In this document: piece after piece, positions 20,380-30,984 of the stretch
Layout of the letters: the number at the start of each line of letters is the position of its first letter
Numbering within the stretch: the stretch's first letter is position 1
Source: Isoetes taiwanensis
Taxonomy: Eukaryota > Streptophyta > Lycopodiopsida > Isoetales > Isoetaceae
Length of the DNA stretch: 64,000 nucleotides
Assembly (NCBI GenBank): GCA_021234155.1
Contig: JAJEKV010000031.1
Location: forward strand, 12,016,301-12,080,300
Direction: 5' to 3'
The notes under the pieces: model-generated
What the model was told of the DNA's origin: nothing
Seen by the model: the letters and a program-made list of their open reading frames with translations, nothing else
Database searches by the model: none
Program-made: the position numbers and the translations under genes

Positions 20380-22398
20380 TTAACACCTGTTCAATGATAA
20401 CGTTGCAATATTTGTGCCAAGATCCACAACTCTAGTAACATCAAAAGATTCAGAACTTTCTGTGAATGAAAAGGAAAGCCTCACAGTTCCAGCAGGAGAA
20501 TGACATAGCTCTGAAGAAGACAGCCCATAGTCTTCGGCATGTTTCTGCTTCGCTAATATTTCCGACAAAGGAATCTCTACAAAACCAAGCATTTGGTCTG
20601 GCAAATAGCTTTTATCACGGCTTGCCATCCACATTTCACATTTCAACACGGCATTTGGTTGAAAAATTTTTAACCTTAACTTCTCATCAAAAACAGGGTT
20701 CTGGCCAGCATTATTTGATACCTTTGTGCATATGGCATCTTTTTCCATTTCCAGAACAAACAACTTCCCAAATACGTCTTGCTTGCCATAGATGCAAATG
20801 TTGTGGATCTGTTCAGCATAGTGCACATGAATATCAAGAATTCCTTCTTTGAATACCTCTGAAGTTATGCCACTTTCACTTTCATTTCCAGTGTCAAGAT
20901 TCACAACTCTAGTAACTTCAGAAGTTGCAGAACTTTCTGTAAATGAAAAGGAAAGCCTCACAGTTCCAGCAGGAGAATGCCATAGCCCTGTGGAAGACAG
21001 CCCATAGCCTTCAGCATATTTCTGCTTTGCTAATATTTCCGAGAACGGAATCTCTACAAAACCAAGCACTTGGTCTGGCAAGTAGCTTTTATCACGGCTT
21101 GCCATCCACATTTCACATTTCAACACGGCATTCGGTTGAGAAATTTTTACCCTTAACTTCTCATCAAAAACAGGGTTCTGGCCAGCATTATTTAATACCT
21201 TTGTGCATACGGCATCATCTTCCATTTCCAAAACAAAAAACTTCCCAAATACGTCTTGCTTGCCATAGATGCAAATGTTGTGGTTCTGTTCAGCGTAGTG
21301 CACATGAATATCAAGAATTCCTTCTTTGAATACCTCCGATGTTTTGCCACTTTCATTTCCAGTGTCAAGATTCACAAGTCTAGTAACTTCAGAAGTTGCA
21401 GAACTTTCTGTGAATGAAAAGGAAAGCCTCACAGTTCCAGCAGGAGAATGACATAGCTCTGTGGAAGACAGCCCATAGTCTTCAGCATATTTCTGCTTTG
21501 CTAATATTTCCGAGAAAGGAATCTCTACAAAACCAAGCACTTGGTCTGGCAAGTAGCTTTTATCACGGCTTGCCATCCACATTTCACATTTCAACACGGC
21601 ATTTGGTTGAGAAATTTTTACCCTTAACTTCTCATAAAAAACAGGGTTCTGGCCAGCATTAGTTGATATCTTTGTGCATACGGCATCATCTTCCATTTCC
21701 AAAACAAAAAACTTCCCAAATACGTCTTGCTTGCCATAGATGCAAATGTTGTGGATCTGTTCAGCATAATGCACATGAATATCAAGAATTCCTTCTTTGA
21801 ATGACTCCCCACTTTCATTTCTAGTGTCAAGATTCACAACTCTAATAACATCAGAAGATGCAGAACTTTCTGTGAATGAAAAGGAAAGCCTCACAGTTCC
21901 AGCAGGAGAATGACATAGCTCTGTGGAAGACAGCCCATAGTCTTCAGCATATTTCTGCTTTGCTAATATTTCCGACAAAGGGATCTTTACAGAACCAAGC
22001 ACTTGGTCTGGCAAGTAGCTTGTATCACGGCTTGCCATCCACATTTCACATTTCAACACGGCATTTGGTTGAGAAAATTTTACCCTTAACTTCTCATCGA
22101 AAACTGGGTTATGGCCTGCATTATTTGATACCTTTGTGCATACGGCATCATCTTCCATATCCAAAACAAAAAACTTTCCAAATACGTCTTGCTTGCCATA
22201 GATACAAATGTTGGGGATCTGTTCAGCATAGTGCACATAAATATCAAGAATTCCTTCTTTAAATACCTCTGAAGTTATGCCACTTTCATTTTCGGTGTCT
22301 TGGGTCGCTAATCCATTCGTAAAGGTCGAATAAGATCCTTGTTGATTGGATCGCAAAGAATTTGCTGTTTTTTGCACAAATGACATTCCTAATTCCAT
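20380..22398 (-). CDS. protein with four tandem C2 domains
   Basis: A single open exon of 672 codons starts MELGMSFVQKTANS; an in-frame ATG four codons on (MSFV) matches the start of the paralog at 61648. It contains four C2 units of about 157 residues, each beginning KEGILDI(H/Y)VHYAEQ and carrying NICIYGKQDVFGKFFVL, NPV(F)DEKL and LKCEMWMASRD, then LSSTELCHSPAGTVRLSFSF. C2 domains bind phospholipid, often with calcium; conserved Asp residues are present in YGKQD and FDEK. The related gene at 61.6 kb has one C2 and a long C-terminal region. Here that region is missing and the protein ends GTNIATLSLNRC soon after the fourth C2. The frame is fully open across 2 kb, which argues for selection or recent amplification. 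It is either a functional neofunctionalised paralog or a young pseudogene; no transcript evidence is available. Confidence 0.75.
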   Translation of the reverse strand: MELGMSFVQKTANSLRSNQQGSYSTFTNGLATQDTENESGITSEVFKEGILDIYVHYAEQIPNICIYGKQDVFGKFFVLDMEDDAVCTKVSNNAGHNPVFDEKLRVKFSQPNAVLKCEMWMASRDTSYLPDQVLGSVKIPLSEILAKQKYAEDYGLSSTELCHSPAGTVRLSFSFTESSASSDVIRVVNLDTRNESGESFKEGILDIHVHYAEQIHNICIYGKQDVFGKFFVLEMEDDAVCTKISTNAGQNPVFYEKLRVKISQPNAVLKCEMWMASRDKSYLPDQVLGFVEIPFSEILAKQKYAEDYGLSSTELCHSPAGTVRLSFSFTESSATSEVTRLVNLDTGNESGKTSEVFKEGILDIHVHYAEQNHNICIYGKQDVFGKFFVLEMEDDAVCTKVLNNAGQNPVFDEKLRVKISQPNAVLKCEMWMASRDKSYLPDQVLGFVEIPFSEILAKQKYAEGYGLSSTGLWHSPAGTVRLSFSFTESSATSEVTRVVNLDTGNESESGITSEVFKEGILDIHVHYAEQIHNICIYGKQDVFGKLFVLEMEKDAICTKVSNNAGQNPVFDEKLRLKIFQPNAVLKCEMWMASRDKSYLPDQMLGFVEIPLSEILAKQKHAEDYGLSSSELCHSPAGTVRLSFSFTESSESFDVTRVVDLGTNIATLSLNRC
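20420..22290 (-). repeat. four tandem ~470-bp units encoding C2 domains
   Basis: The period is 477, 471 and 462 bp between successive units (compare GAAAAGGAAAGCCTCACAGT at 20468, 20945, 21416 and 21878). The units are highly similar at the DNA level, which implies amplification within the exon by unequal exchange. Confidence 0.9.
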
Positions 22399-22420
22399 TC
22401 TTCGCCAAGGTCAAAACTGT

Positions 22421-22678
22421 CTGAAAAGATAATAACTAAGAATTAGAGACCAATTTTCTGCGACAAGCTTCTACAACAATCATCTGCCAATAAACCCTTT
22501 AAACTTTACAAATTAGAGCTCAATAACTGATTTAAATTGTGTGATCCTTATACCTGTTCAAGAAGCAGCTAAAGGGTCATCCCACATTAATTCCAACAAC
22601 TGTTAAGGAAAACAAACCCGATTTAGCCCGCTTTAAGAAATGGGGAAATGAAAGCCTAATACTAAGAAAATGGCATAC
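22421..22678 (-). other. 5'UTR intron of the C2-array gene
   Basis: On the minus strand the leader exon ends GCGGTTCC-G (22679) before GTATGCC, and the acceptor is ATCTTTTCAG (22423-22421) before ACAGTTTTGACCTTGGCGAA. The same exon-intron junctions occur in the paralog at 61349/61609, so the intron predates the duplication. Confidence 0.75.
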
Positions 22679-22775
22679 CGGAACCGCAGGTTGAACTTAA
22701 TTCTGCTCAGTATCGAATTTCCAAAGCATTAAGGCAAAAACGTCTAAAATGCCAGGAAGCAAGGATTTATAAAAG

Positions 22776-22962
22776 CCGGCTTCTGTGCTGCTCTACGTAA
22801 ACAAGGGCCCAGATGCTCCAAAAAGAGGACAGCCGGTAGGATTGGAGTGGAACGTGTGGGATAACAGCTGAGATTATGTACGTAAACAAGGGCCCAGATG
22901 TTCGAAAAGAACGACCGTTAGGATTGAAGAGACATGCACGATCGACGGGCGGAGGTTTCCTG
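22776..22962 (-). promoter_or_regulatory. promoter region shared by the two C2 genes
   Basis: It contains a degenerate tandem repeat, GTAAACAAGGGCCCAGATG, at two positions about 80 bases apart (near 22797 and 22880), and a GATCGACGGGCGGAGGTTT block. The same blocks occur in mirror orientation at about 61060-61245 upstream of the other C2 gene. The conservation marks either the extent of the gene duplication or conserved promoter sequence. Confidence 0.6.
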
Positions 22963-22979
22963 ATCAATAGACCTGATGC

Positions 22980-23620
22980 ACGGCGTTGCCTGGGTTACAT
23001 GCATCATTTTTTTCCAATCCACGGGGTGAAAATAGTTTTACCCCGGTTTTGGTGATTCCATCGCGGTGACTACGCTCCCGCGGAACGTTATCCGTACCCT
23101 CCTGCCCCGTTATCTCTACCTGACAGGCTCCATTTTATACCTTCCGGCAAAATTACATCTGCAAAATACTGCTGGACGGAATCACCACCCTTTTATTCTA
23201 CGCGACGGAATCACATTGAATTGATCCTGCCGGGTGCAATCACATATAGTAATATTCTACCCCATACACATGATGACATATCTCATGTGGTGAATACAGA
23301 ACATGGCATCAAGTTGTACTACCACAAATGTTGCAACTGTAAATATGGCATAAGGCTTGAGTTTCCAATGGCAATAATTTAGCCTATCTGTTTTTCCTTC
23401 TACTTGTGGATTCTAATTTGATTCATTTGGGGGACACCACATATGCTTTGTTAGATGTAAGATACAACAGAGTTGGATTATTTAGAAAGTAAGAAAAAAA
23501 GAAAGCCTTTTATTATATGAAATAAATCATTAAGACTCGAGGTTTACTTTCATGTGATCTGTCTTCATAACCTGGTGGCATCTTCTTTCTTATTTTGGTA
23601 AGGCTTTGGACTTTGTGCCA
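22980..23620. other. no gene recognised
   Basis: Only short frames with no domain. This could be the distal promoter of the C2-array gene or the left part of the Helitron-type segment that ends at 28132. Confidence 0.35.
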
Positions 23621-23621
23621 T

Positions 23622-23655
23622 GGAACGCCGCATGTAACGCCGCATGCGGCGTTCC
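23622..23655. repeat. perfect 13-bp inverted repeat
   Basis: GGAACGCCGCATG is followed after eight bases by its exact reverse complement. The stem is GC-rich and isolated. It may be a transposon end hairpin or a terminator-like RNA hairpin; there is no flanking evidence for either. Confidence 0.7.
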
Positions 23656-23659
23656 CTTC

Positions 23660-24460
23660 AACCTGCAGCCCCCCCTCCGGCATCTAAACTTCCCCCCTGC
23701 GGGAGATCCAGTTGACAAAATTAAATTTTGGGTTTTTGAACAGGCCCGCCAGCATTGAATGATGGAATTTAGATGGAAGAAGCATTTGGGTGGGTTAGCT
23801 TACTACGAATTTTTGCTCAGCTTGCCTCAAGCAGATCCGTCATCGGCTGAAGAGCGCACTACCCTGGCTTGGATTCTTAAGGCGAGTGGAGCTGCAGGTA
23901 AAGCGATGGCAATGAGACAATCAAGCTCGGCCGGATCTTGCATAAAACTGAGTTGTTGAATTTTTTTCTCAGGTTTCCATAAACCTCTGTAGCATAAAAC
24001 CTGTGTATCCGAGGAAGGAGCTGGGCATATTGACGCTGGAGGCTTGCTGCATTCTGGCTTTGCAGGTGTTTTTTTATGTAATGGTAAGTGCCTGAATGGC
24101 CATTGGTCCGGTTTTACAGTAGATTTTTTAACAGGTTGGGGATACCTCTGTAGCCGAGGAACGAGCTGGGCGCCAGCAGGCTTACTGCACTCTGATTGAT
24201 CAACTAGGTGGGTTTTTTTTTTGTTTTGTGTAATGCTAAGCATGATTCCTTATTTACGTTCAAGCTTTATTGCGTTTTCATATGCAGGACCCTGAGCCAT
24301 TGCCAAACCCTGAGCACCGTGAGTTGATTGCACCATTTTGAAATTTTTTGTGGCTGCTTCCTATACTGGATGTAAGTTGATTCTTGGGTTTTGAATTGAT
24401 ACATTAATCTGAAATCATTAGGCTTGCATCAGAATGTGTAGTAAAGTATGGCAGCAAGTA
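23660..24460. other. degenerate internal repeat, no gene recognised
   Basis: Two versions of a segment with CCTCTGTAGC, CCGAGGAA(G/C)GAGCTGGGC and CTGC(A)CTCTG occur near 23985 and 24150. Otherwise nothing is recognisable. A splice acceptor-like ATTAG/GCTTG near 24421 leads into the LRR fragment. Confidence 0.4.
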
Positions 24461-25304
24461 TCCGGGATCCCAATGGGGTGATGAAGCTCTTCAACTTCAA
24501 GCTCTATCAACTGGTTTGCTAAAGAGTGAATTATCGGCCCTCCTAACCTTTAAGTCCTGTGTAGAAGATCCTCTTGGCCATTTAAAGGGTTGGAGTTTTG
24601 GTGCCAATGCCAATGCTTGCAATTGGAAAGGAATTACATGCTTTCTTTCCAACAATGCCTTCTGGGTCACTGCTATAGAGCTGCCTTCATGCAACCTATC
24701 AGGCACAATTGCTAAAGAAATTCTGCTTCTCAAGTCTCTCAAAACTTTGAATGTTGCAAATAACAACATATCAGGTGAAATCCCTGCAGGTATATTCAAC
24801 CTCACTCAATTGGCAAGTCTTGAGCTCTCCCACAATAAGCTCGGCTGCACAATCCCAAGCGGCTTTCAAAATGCCAGGGCAGTGGAGGTGCTGAAGTTGG
24901 AAAACAATTACTTCACTGGTGGAATTCCAACTGATATTGGCAATCAAAGCAGCCTGAAGCAACTGAGGCTGAGAGGGAACAATGAACTGGGTGGTGTTAT
25001 TCCTGGTAACATTTGCAGTTTGTCAAGTCTAAATAACCTTTCCCTGAGCTCTTCTGCCCTTATAGGCACAATTCCAGATTGTCTTGGAAATCTGACCAAT
25101 CTAACATGGCTATTTCTTGGGTATAATTATCTCAATGTCACAATTCCAGCCTCTTTGTCTAACTTGGAGAAGATCAATCGCCTGGATTTGGTTCACAACT
25201 CTCTAACAGGGCTCATTCCGCCAGAATTAGGTAGGCTCTCAAATCTTACACATCTGTATCTCTTTAACAATGGCCTCACAGGAGAGATCCCAGGCTGCCT
25301 ATGA
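24435..25304 (+). pseudogene. leucine-rich-repeat receptor fragment
   Basis: The open frame (262 codons from 24516, extending upstream without stop to about 24435) carries an LRR N-terminal cap (SALLTFKSCVEDPLGHLKGW, with CNWKGITC) and about eight plant-type LRRs such as LNVANNNISGEIPAGIFNLT and LFLGYNYLNVTIPASLSNLE. It ends at a stop after TGEIPGCL. There is no signal peptide with an ATG at the front and no transmembrane or kinase domain behind. In the family these extracellular domains recognise peptides or pathogen signals; this truncated copy would be non-functional. Loss of both ends, plus an ABCB fragment and a Helitron 3' end downstream on the same strand, suggests gene capture by a Helitron. 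Confidence 0.75.
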
Positions 25305-25614
25305 AGTATCCTACTCGATCAAGTCTTTTTTCTGCTCGAAGTCCACCTATCCATGTGCCTCCCAAAGTGCCAAGGCCCCTCATAGATGCTTCTGTAATAG
25401 TTCCGCCATAATAAATTGCCTCAGAAAAATCCCATCTTGCAGATATAATAGGATTTCCCCTCCATTTAACAACATTAAATTTAAGCATCGACCTCTCTTT
25501 ATAGATGGCAAATGAACATCAATCTGCAAACATCCTTTCTGGAATATCCGGCATATCATGCATGCAATCAGATCATACCATTTCCCAATGATGGCTTCAC
25601 TGCTATCCATATTA

Positions 25615-26083
25615 ACCAGTGGATATTATGATAGCCCGTCATGTTCCAAACATATTTTTCTGTCATTTTAGTCCTCATATTTATCATACGTCTATTGATC
25701 TCCTGACCTAGCAGCTGTACCAGCAAGTGAGGATCTAAACATTGCATTGGATGTGAATGGTACTATTGAATCCCCACCTTCAGCAAGAAGAACACCACTT
25801 TTTGTTAGTTCTTCCGCGCAAGCTGGATGCACTGTTCCTTTTCTTGGCAACTCTAGCATGCATCCAGGATGCATCAAGGAAGATGGCAAAATGGTTTCAA
25901 ATGAAGCTCATGGGGATGATTTTGTATTACGAGATAGAGTGCTGAAATTAATGGGTTTGCAGCAGCAGCAATATCCATATTAACCAGTGGATATTATGAT
26001 AGCCCGTCATGTTCCAAACATGTTTTTCTGTCATTTTAGTCCTCATATTTATCATACGTCTATTGATCTCCTGACCTAGCAGC
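25615..26083 (+). repeat. direct repeat of ~105 bp, two copies
   Basis: The block starting TAACCAGTGGATATTATGAT and ending CTCCTGACCTAGCAGCT occurs at 25615-25722 and again at 25981-26083, nearly identical. Between the copies is a 79-codon frame (25747-25983, DVNGTIESPPSARRTPLFVS) of unknown nature. The arrangement suggests a recent local duplication or a small insert. Confidence 0.75.
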
Positions 26084-26089
26084 TATATT

Positions 26090-27130
26090 TATCTCCTGAC
26101 CTGACCTCATATTTATCATACGTCTATTCTGCACAAATTTGAACCAGATCTTCATTTTCCATGTTTTTGCGTTGAATTGGCAGACCTAGCACTTTCTTTT
26201 TCTACTTAGTAACAGATGAAATTTACCTATCTGACCATTCTACAACCATTTATACAACCATTTATTACTTCTGTTTGCAGGAGACTCCTTTGAAGATGGC
26301 TTCTTCTAAATCCACACCGTGGCATCTAACGCTTCCAAATTCTACCGCAGCATTTCTTCATGGAAGGCCTCCAAATTCTGCCACGTCCAAGCAAGTATGA
26401 CATTAACTATGTACCTTTACATTCTCTCATGTCTGCACACCTCTTCCTTTTGAAACAGAGCCTCCATTCATTAGATTCAAAGTTAAAGGAAAGGAAAAGG
26501 CAATGCTGGCTATGGGAGCCGTCGCCATTTCTGACACCAGCTTCCAGCGACACCCTGAGACATTTTTTGCTGCACCACAAGAATAGACTCTATGGTACTG
26601 TAACTCCGGCAACAAACCCCATTTGTTCTTTAGCAATTGGCTATGGCGGCATCCGTCCATGGAGATCTATATGCAAAGGAGTAACAATATCTTTCCTCTC
26701 ATTTCAAGGCAATGCCTCATGGTCATGTCGATTTTAGTTGTGGTAACAACATCTTTCAACGACACCCTGAGACGTTTCCTGCTGCACCACTAGAATAAAC
26801 TATGGTGTTGTAACTCCAGCAAATTTGTACTGGATATGATGCTGAATATTTAAAGAAAGGCAGCCATCAGACATTCAATTACAGATATAAGTTATTCTCT
26901 GTTGCCTGGACAAGAAGCAATTGTTCCAAGTCTTTCAATATGGTATGAATTCTCCTACTTTGTCTTTATGATTCTCATACTATTGAAACTCTTAGCCTTC
27001 ATGCTAGGTTGCAATTATTGGCCTTGGTCTCATGTTATCTATGCTATGCCCCAAAGCCATGATGTTAGGTGAGAAAATTATGAGATGGGTATGTTTATGA
27101 ATGCTTTTATTGGTTAATAATTATCAGACA
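26090..27130. other. no gene recognised
   Basis: There is one internal duplication (GACACCCTGAGAC with a GCTGCACCAC block near 26547 and 26760). No domain was found. It lies within the presumed Helitron cargo. Confidence 0.35.
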
Positions 27131-27141
27131 TACTGAATCAA

Positions 27142-27270
27142 TTGTTCACAAAAGTCTTTGCTAGAGTTCTAGCTATGGCGTCCAACAATGGCATCACATT
27201 CGCCTTATGGTCTTTTACTGCTTGGTATGGCAGCGCCCTTATGCATGGACATGCCCACAATGCCCAAGTA
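27142..27270 (+). pseudogene. ABCB-type transporter exon fragment
   Basis: The frame reads KVFARVLAMASNNGITFALW and continues SFTAWYGSALMHGHAHNAQ. This strongly resembles the transmembrane segment of plant ABCB (P-glycoprotein type) transporters, in which a SNGITFAIW motif precedes a WYGS motif. The match ends at CAA/GTAATG, a plausible splice donor. No ATP-binding motifs were found nearby, so this is a single captured exon. The assignment rests on one short motif block. Confidence 0.5.
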
Positions 27271-27299
27271 ATGACTACTAGATATGTTCTGCTTTCACA

Positions 27300-28103
27300 T
27301 TTCTTGCATTGTCTAGATAATGATCGATTAAAAATGCAGAGGAATTTCTCCTTTCACGTGAACTGTAACTTGAATCTCTAAAATAAACAGTGATGATTAT
27401 TAAATCTAGAGGAATTTGTACTTTGAAATGCTATAATATGAATAAAAAAATGAAATTACATTGGGTATGCAATTGTACCTTAATTTTGAGCCTCCATGTG
27501 TGCCATAAATTTGGATTTAAAAGTTAATTTCTTACAACTCCAAACTTCTTCCAGACAAACAATGAGAACACATGCTGCTACTTATTGTCAGATTGGGACT
27601 TTTATTTCTTTGACGAATTTTCAAGTTTCATGGGCAAAGTAATGTTCACAAGATTGCATGCAACCCTTATTGAATCTATGCCCATCATTCACGTCCATCT
27701 ATCAAGACTCATGGATATTTGCCCAACATTCTTTTTAGAAATAGAAAATTATGTTGTGTAGTGGTGATTGGCAGTCATAACTTAGGATAAGTTAAATGTG
27801 CCAAAAAAAAAAAAAAATGGTAACAGTTTATATTGTGGAGATGTAAAAATGATGCGAACCGAATTTGAGAATAGCGAGCATGTGGTTGTGGGGGTTGTAT
27901 GCATACCATCTTCAATTCTATTGTCTTCATTTTTTGTGAGTTGGCAGTGCCTAAAGCTTTTGTTATCGTTGTGTTTTGGTCTGTATATTGATATTCGTAA
28001 ACCCTTCACATCTGTCACTCCATTACATCCATGTACATTTACTATTTTTTGTTCCACCTACATATCCTATTATGTCTATCCATTCCACACGTTCACGACT
28101 AAT
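27300..28103. other. no gene recognised; inner part of Helitron-type segment
   Basis: AT-rich sequence with a poly-A run at 27802-27815. The frames at 27798-28142 have no domain. Confidence 0.35.
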
Positions 28104-28133
28104 GCCCGGCATCGCCGGGCACACGTTTCTAGT
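28104..28133 (+). mobile_element. Helitron 3' terminus
   Basis: A GCCCGGC-ATC-GCCGGGC hairpin (28104-28120) is followed by eight bases and CTAG (28129-28132), then T. A short GC hairpin close to a CTRR end inserted before T is the accepted signature of Helitron 3' ends. I could not place the 5' TC end, so the size is unknown. The LRR and ABCB fragments upstream on the same strand would be cargo. Confidence 0.75.
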
Positions 28134-28436
28134 AATAAATAAAACGACAAGAAATACTTAAAGAAGTGCTTAATAGGTCTGCTTACTAGGTCATACTATC
28201 CTAGATATAAAAAGCATACTACCCTAGATTATCCGAGCTCCCTTTATTGTGTTAAGTGCAACTAGAGCCAAATTTTTCCTAGAGCCATTATTGATGGAGT
28301 CCCGTTAGAATTGTTTTCATTATTTAAAATTTCGTTATTTTTGCTAGATCCACATGCGCACTCTTAAATTGGATACCCCATAGTCTACTCGTGCAATGCC
28401 TTCTCATATTATAGAAACATCAAGTATCACATTTTA

Positions 28437-30820
28437 AGAACTTTTCCACCATTCCAAAATTACACAAATTTCCCCTACGTGAGTGAGTTGACGAAGAGAA
28501 ATGTTCGCGGTGGCCTTGGCCGCCGCGATAAATTTCTTGTCTAAGTAATCAATACATATATACCTCCTCATGTCAATAAACACCATTGTCGCGTTTTGAG
28601 GTTCTGGTGCTTTTACAGGTATTCCGTGCTTGGTCACCCTGTAGACGGTGTTTCTTTTTTCTTTCAGCTTATTTGCTTTCTCCAGCTTAAGAATAGACCT
28701 AATTGCTTAAAAAAAAACACCTGGGAGATTACCCTGCACATGGTCCTTATTGTTATTAGCTTTGATGTATTTGAAATCAAACCTTGCGATGTCAAGAGGG
28801 CGCTGCTCGGTAAAACTCTAGAAACTTGCTTGCAAGCTCTTCAAAGCTAGCATAATAATCGTCCATAATGCTATTAGCATAAGACAATGTTTTTCAGCGT
28901 ATAAGAGTGAGTGTCCTAATGTCAATTGCCCTTTGCTTACAGTCAAAACGACCGGCATATCCTGACTGCACTTTCAAGAATGTCTTCCCTTCTAAAATCT
29001 CATTCATAAGCTGGGAAACTTCGGCATTCGACATACCACGTAAATAACGCAAGAACGTTTTGCTAAAGAAATCTTTGGTGGGCTTATCTGGCAACTCACC
29101 ATGATCATCCACAAGCTTCTTGCCCGTCCACTTAGAAACAACCTGCATGAACTTGGACCAAGGATCTTCTTGCATGAATATGAACTATTTTTCATCTTTT
29201 AGCTCCTTCAGCTTCAATGTTGTGGTTGCAACTTCAACAAAATCTTGAAAAATAAATAGATCATAAGGATCGTGGTGGCGATCTTGCCATGCAAAAAAAC
29301 AAGTACTTGAGGTGGACAGCCATAAGCTTTGTGTTGGTTGCGAAGTTGCTAGAGCTGTTCCACTATGAATTCCTTATACACTGTGTTAGCAATTATATCA
29401 TTGCATTGTATAGACAATTGTATGTACTGTTTGTCAGTCAGATTCCCATTCAACAAGCGAGTTCTCCTCTTTGCATATGCCTTTGCAAATTCCAATCATT
29501 GCTGTAACATCACCGACGTGGGAGCATAGCAATTGAGCAGCAAATATGCTGTGATTGTCGGAAATAACATAGAACTTCTTTCCAGTTAGGTCCTCCGGCA
29601 CTGACCACGTGACCTTCTTCCTGTTGCACATATGAACAGATCAGCTAAATGCAACACATCACAAACAACATCAGAAAACAAACATCTCTTACCTCGTAAT
29701 TGGATCGAAGGGCACTACGTCTGCAAGCGTTAGGATCTCCATAGAGCAAGACTTAAAACTCCTCAGTAACTTCTGGACATGGTCGTTGGATGGAGTTCTG
29801 TGAGTCATATTGGCTGATGCAAATTTACAATAAAAAATACTGACTTTAATGAACTAGTTGAACCCCATAGGATAAAATCGCTTGAACTCTTCCAGTTTTT
29901 GAGTAGTCTGATCTGTCAACTTCTTTTTCTCTTCAGGATTAAATTTCAGTTCAGGAGGTAGGCGTACTGCACTGGGGTAGATGAGAGCAGATGATGAAGC
30001 TGTGGGAATATTAGAAGATGTAGGTGTGGTGGAAGTGGAGTGTTTTTCAGATGGTTTGTATTTAACTTTCTCAAGTTAAAGTTAAATTTTTTAATTTTTG
30101 GAATAGAGGCACTTCCGGCCTTATCAGTGTCCGCTGGAGGTGGAGGCATAATCAGTCTTGGTTCAGAGGGATTCTCGACCACAAAGGACAGAGGATTACC
30201 ACTTTGGACCTGAGTTTGTTTCTTGGCATGAGATGGCTCACTGAGAGTGGCCAAGGGAACCACTTGCCATTTCTTAGCCACGGCTCTTAACCAATTAGTG
30301 TCCATGACCCGAGGCATCTTGTTATCCTTCTTGGCCTTAATTGCATGGGAAGGCACGATTTCCTTTGATGCCAGAAAGAGGAAGGGAGTCGTATGATGGA
30401 AGACTCCATCCATAACCCTTGGCACTTGTAGGAACGTTCTTTGCACTAGGTGGATTATTTTTCTTGCTCGCAATCATTATGGTAGGATCGTAATTATGCG
30501 GTAGGATCGTAATTCTGCCATCTCAACACATACTCCACAAATTGCAGTTGTTGAGTATCTTCCACGCTGCATATGAGGGCATTCTCAACATTATTCTTGC
30601 ATCCCTCCCATATTGCCACTATAATGCCCATCTGTTCTATGTCCTTCGTTTTTCTTGTTCTAAAGAAAAGGCACAAGTCCTTTCTTCTGTCTCCTTTGCT
30701 CTGCGGTATTGTCTGAGCTATCTCCATGGCCCACTTTCGACTTACAGAAGGGGTTACTATATGTATAGGCTCCACATCTGGACCAGGAACAAGTCCAAAG
30801 CTGTAAGAAATACTCGATGT
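28437..30820 (-). pseudogene. unrecognised multi-piece gene remnant
   Basis: Minus-strand pieces run from 30775 down. They include ENALICSVEDTQQLQFVEYVL (30494-30775), a Pro/Ser/Lys-rich stretch (29946-30473), VTWSVPEDLTGKKFYVISDN with HSIFAAQLL (29434-29631), and ELPDKPTKDFFSKTFLRYLR with EVSQLMNEILEGKTFL (28894-29175). The YVISDNHSIFAA piece faintly recalls ParB-like folds seen in some transposon proteins, but I would not name it on that. A Helitron-like end (28509-28540, plus) lies inside the 3' part. Confidence 0.35.
28509..28540 (+). mobile_element. Helitron-like 3' end with non-canonical CTTG
   Basis: GGTGGCC-TT-GGCCGCC forms a hairpin followed by GCGATAAATTTCTTGT. The same terminal block is present at 60275-60306, and similarity stops at the same T in both places, which marks a shared element end. 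Canonical Helitrons end in CTRR; here it is CTTG. Confidence 0.45.
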
Positions 30821-30901
30821 TGTTAGTGAGTGTCACAGAGATCACGGTCGCTATCTATTCCAGTAGTTCAAATGCATACTACTATAAAGAATTTGGAAAT
30901 A

Positions 30902-30978
30902 TAGCTATAAGATAATCGCGGCCGCGATTTGATCTACTACTTAGCCAATGAGACACCAGATTCATGTAGCTATAAGAT
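30902..30978. repeat. 12-bp direct repeats flanking a palindrome
   Basis: TAGCTATAAGAT occurs at 30902-30913 and 30967-30978. The 53 bases between start with a perfect 16-bp palindrome of half-site AATCGCGG. It resembles a tiny insertion with a target duplication, or a replication-slippage product. Confidence 0.5.
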
Positions 30979-30984
30979 CCGGTT

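Noticed and set aside
20466-22262. Four similar 128-codon plus-strand frames
   Set aside because: They are the antisense reading of the repeated C2 units and carry no independent domain.
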